Of a stretch of 64,000 nucleotides of DNA, positions 62,487 through 64,000 are shown piece by piece. Location: the NCBI GenBank assembly GCA_963169235.1, contig CAUJCX010000035.1, positions 124,001-188,000 on the forward strand, given 5' to 3'. Every line of letters begins with the position of its first letter. Positions within the stretch are counted from its first letter, which is position 1. The notes below the pieces were generated by a model. It searched no databases, was not told the origin of the DNA, and saw only the letters and a program-made list of their open reading frames with translations. This DNA is from Actinomycetota bacterium. GTDB lineage: Bacteria; Actinomycetota; Thermoleophilia; Miltoncostaeales; Miltoncostaeaceae. The position numbers were made by a program, and so were the translations under genes.

Positions 62487-62936
62487 GTGGGCGATGCCAA
62501 CCGCAAGCTTCCCCGGGGGCCCCAGCCGCCGCCGCCGGACCCGTCCGAGAACGTCCGCAAGGCCGGTGGCGCCGACCTCCAGAACGGGTGGCTGGCACGG
62601 CACGGGACCCTGACGCTGACCGACACCAGGGCGGTGTTCACGCCCACGCTGCTCGACCGGCTGTTGCGGGGGCGCCGCTACGCCATGCCGCTCGACGACA
62701 TCACCGAGGTGGAGCGCTGGCCGGTGAGCCCCGGCCTCATCCCGCCCGGGGCCAAGCGGCCCCGCCTGCTGGTGCACACGCCGACGTGCGTGTACGAGCT
62801 GATGGTGGGCGACCTCGACGGGTGGTTCGACGCGTTCGAGAAGGTCTACCACCTGCGCTCCCGGCGCGAACCCGGCGCGCACCAGCCCACGTTCACCCGT
62901 GAGGGCGTCGAGAACCTGATGCTCGCGGAGGAATGA
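62487..62936 (+). CDS. Small GRAM/PH-like domain protein
   Basis: A 149-residue cytoplasmic protein. After a Pro-rich start (about 1-25), residues 35-125 have the strand pattern of a GRAM/PH-like domain: GWLARHGTLTLTDTRAVFTPT, the loop RRYAMPLDDITEVERWPVSP, and the closing helix DGWFDAFEKVYHL. Such domains bind lipids or act as small adaptors. GTG 62487 has AGAAAGG upstream. No partner gene is obvious. Confidence 0.6.
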   Translation: MGDANRKLPRGPQPPPPDPSENVRKAGGADLQNGWLARHGTLTLTDTRAVFTPTLLDRLLRGRRYAMPLDDITEVERWPVSPGLIPPGAKRPRLLVHTPTCVYELMVGDLDGWFDAFEKVYHLRSRREPGAHQPTFTREGVENLMLAEE

Positions 62937-62983
62937 CGCCCGCCGCGGTGCCCCGGCCACTGGCCCCGGCGCGCGCGGCGCGG

Positions 62984-62989
62984 TAAACT
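62984..62989 (+). promoter_or_regulatory. -10 element of the Rrf2-type regulator
   Basis: TAAACT, 36 bases before the GTG at 63026, in an otherwise GC-rich stretch. Confidence 0.45.
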
Positions 62990-63025
62990 TCCCGAAATGG
63001 CACAACGTTTCCTACCTTTCTGCGC

Positions 63026-63436
63026 GTGATCGCGGTCACCGACAAGAGCCGGGTGGCCGTCGACGCGCTCACCGAGCTGGCGCAGCGCGGCGACGCGCCC
63101 GTGCCGATCCTGGAGGTGGCGGAGGCCCGGGGCATCGCCCTGCACGTGCTCGAGCAGCTGTTCGCGTCGCTGCGGCGGGCCGGCATCCTCCAGAGCCAGC
63201 GGGGCGTAAAGGGCGGATACTCGTTCCGTGAGCGCACCACGCAGGTGACGCTGTACCAGGTGGTCGAGGCCGTGGACGGGCGTCTCGACCATCGCTACGA
63301 GGACGCGCCGACGGCGGGCGACAGCGTCTGGCAGGAGGCGTGCGAGCGTCTTCGCGCCCTTCTGAGCGACGTGACCATCGCCGACATGGTCGAGCGCGAG
63401 GCCCGCGCCCTCGACGCGCCCATGTTCCACATATGA
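63026..63436 (+). CDS. Rrf2-family transcriptional regulator
   Basis: A 136-residue winged-helix regulator. SRVAVDALTELAQRGDAPVPILEVAEARGIALHVLEQLFASLRRAGIL (core VLEQLFASLRRAGIL, then SQRGVKGGYSF) is the Rrf2 DNA-binding domain. The three clustered cysteines that hold an iron-sulfur centre in IscR/NsrR are absent: only one Cys is seen in the second half. It therefore resembles the CymR-like, cluster-free branch. GTG 63026 is the likely start; a GTC just before the core cannot initiate. A PfkB-type kinase gene begins 70 bases downstream. Confidence 0.9.
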   Translation: MIAVTDKSRVAVDALTELAQRGDAPVPILEVAEARGIALHVLEQLFASLRRAGILQSQRGVKGGYSFRERTTQVTLYQVVEAVDGRLDHRYEDAPTAGDSVWQEACERLRALLSDVTIADMVEREARALDAPMFHI

Positions 63437-63505
63437 GTTCGTCCGTATCCTGCACGGTCGATCCCCCAACCCGTGGGGGGCCACCGAGCGACGGGAGACG
63501 TGCAC

Positions 63506-64000
63506 GTGACAGGTAGCGACCGCGGGGACGGCGGCCCGGAGATCGTCGGCATCGGCAACGCCATCGTCGACGTGCTGAGCCATTCCGACGAGGAGTACCT
63601 CGATCGAAACGGCCTGGTCAAGGGCTCCATGACGCTGGTGGACGCGGAGCGCTCGGAGGCGATCTACCAGGGCATGGGCCGCGCGGTGGAGGTGTCGGGC
63701 GGGTCGGCCGCCAACACCATGGCCGGCGCGGCGGCCCTCGGCGCCCGCGTCGCGTACGTGGGCAAGGTGCACGACGACCACCTGGGCCACTTCTTCGCCC
63801 ACGACATCCGCGCCGCGGGCGTGCGCTTCGACGTGCCGTTCGCCGCGGAGGGGGCGCCCACGGGGCGCTGCATGATCATGGTGACGCCCGACGCGCACCG
63901 CACCATGGCCACGTACCTGGGGGCCTCGGTCGACCTGGCCCCGGACGACATCGACCGCTCGATGTTCGCGTCGGCGTCCGTCACGTACCTCGAGGGCTAC
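63506..64000 (+). CDS. PfkB-family sugar/adenosine kinase, 5' part
   Basis: The first 165 residues of a ribokinase-fold kinase; the 3' end, with the catalytic Asp, lies outside. The N-terminal motif is IVGIGNAIVDVLS, followed by the substrate-binding SGGSAANTMAGAAALGARVAYVGKV (core GGSAANTMAGAAALGA), and GRCMIMVTPDAHRTMATYLGAS, typical of adenosine-kinase-like PfkB enzymes. GTG 63506 has GGGAG eight bases upstream; GTG 63500 is an alternative. The substrate cannot be fixed from this part. Confidence 0.88.
   Translation, partial: MTGSDRGDGGPEIVGIGNAIVDVLSHSDEEYLDRNGLVKGSMTLVDAERSEAIYQGMGRAVEVSGGSAANTMAGAAALGARVAYVGKVHDDHLGHFFAHDIRAAGVRFDVPFAAEGAPTGRCMIMVTPDAHRTMATYLGASVDLAPDDIDRSMFASASVTYLEGY

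Overview
The window is very GC-rich (roughly 70-75% by eye), uses GTG starts freely and packs its genes into tight operons with ATGA/GTGA overlaps. Gene content (DDN-type deazaflavin oxidoreductase, PhoP-type two-component system, Rex, K+-independent proton pyrophosphatase, GCS2-type carboxylate-amine ligase, family 1 encapsulin with a DyP cargo, many secreted propeller proteins) points to a chromosomal segment of an actinobacterium. The mix of secreted Vgb-propeller proteins and the housekeeping genes would suit Thermoleophilia/Solirubrobacterales, but that placement is inference. No rRNA, tRNA, CRISPR array, insertion sequence or replication origin was recognised.

Layout. 1-4.5 kb: 3' end of uvrB, a DDN-family oxidoreductase, a DHFR-like protein and an FtsH-type protease. 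4.7-10.8 kb: a small Gly/Pro-rich membrane protein, a PhoP/PhoR-like two-component pair and a GT39 plus GT2-GtrA glycosyltransferase pair; three direct-repeat boxes of the PhoP type lie in front of these units, so they look like one regulon. 10.8-18.8 kb: a methyltransferase, uvrA, a lower-GC DUF3800 gene, a membrane Ser/Thr kinase and a major facilitator. 18.9-26.3 kb: secreted proteins, an M20 peptidase, a glutathionyl-hydroquinone-reductase-like protein, a DHA2 exporter and a DHH phosphoesterase. 26.6-34.7 kb: a DUF4097-like protein with a NarL-type two-component pair, an FdhF/YdeP oxidoreductase, the DyP peroxidase-encapsulin operon, and a second copy of the 272-aa secreted family. 34.9-36.2 kb: class II fumarase.

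36.2-45.3 kb is the most unusual part: four tandem minus-strand genes for secreted seven-bladed Vgb propellers (one a decaying pseudogene) followed upstream by a secreted seven-repeat FG-GAP protein. Four of these five genes, and the FtsH-type gene 40 kb away, carry an upstream element of the form TCAN (TGAA at the pseudogene), exactly 15 bases, GCCGATAN. That is the architecture of sigma-28/FliA/WhiG promoters, so the locus may be a flagellar or developmental-sigma regulon.

45.7-51 kb: a major facilitator, ilvE, a Doc/RHH toxin-antitoxin pair behind a 33-bp palindrome, and panC-panD-panB. 51-59 kb: a family 4 uracil-DNA glycosylase ending in a beta-clamp-like pentapeptide, then tsaE-tsaB-rimI-tsaD-subtilase, rex with a near-perfect operator palindrome, and a GCS2-type ligase. 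59-64 kb: a DUF1844-like protein, proton pyrophosphatase, two small hypothetical genes, an Rrf2-type regulator and the 5' part of a PfkB-family kinase.
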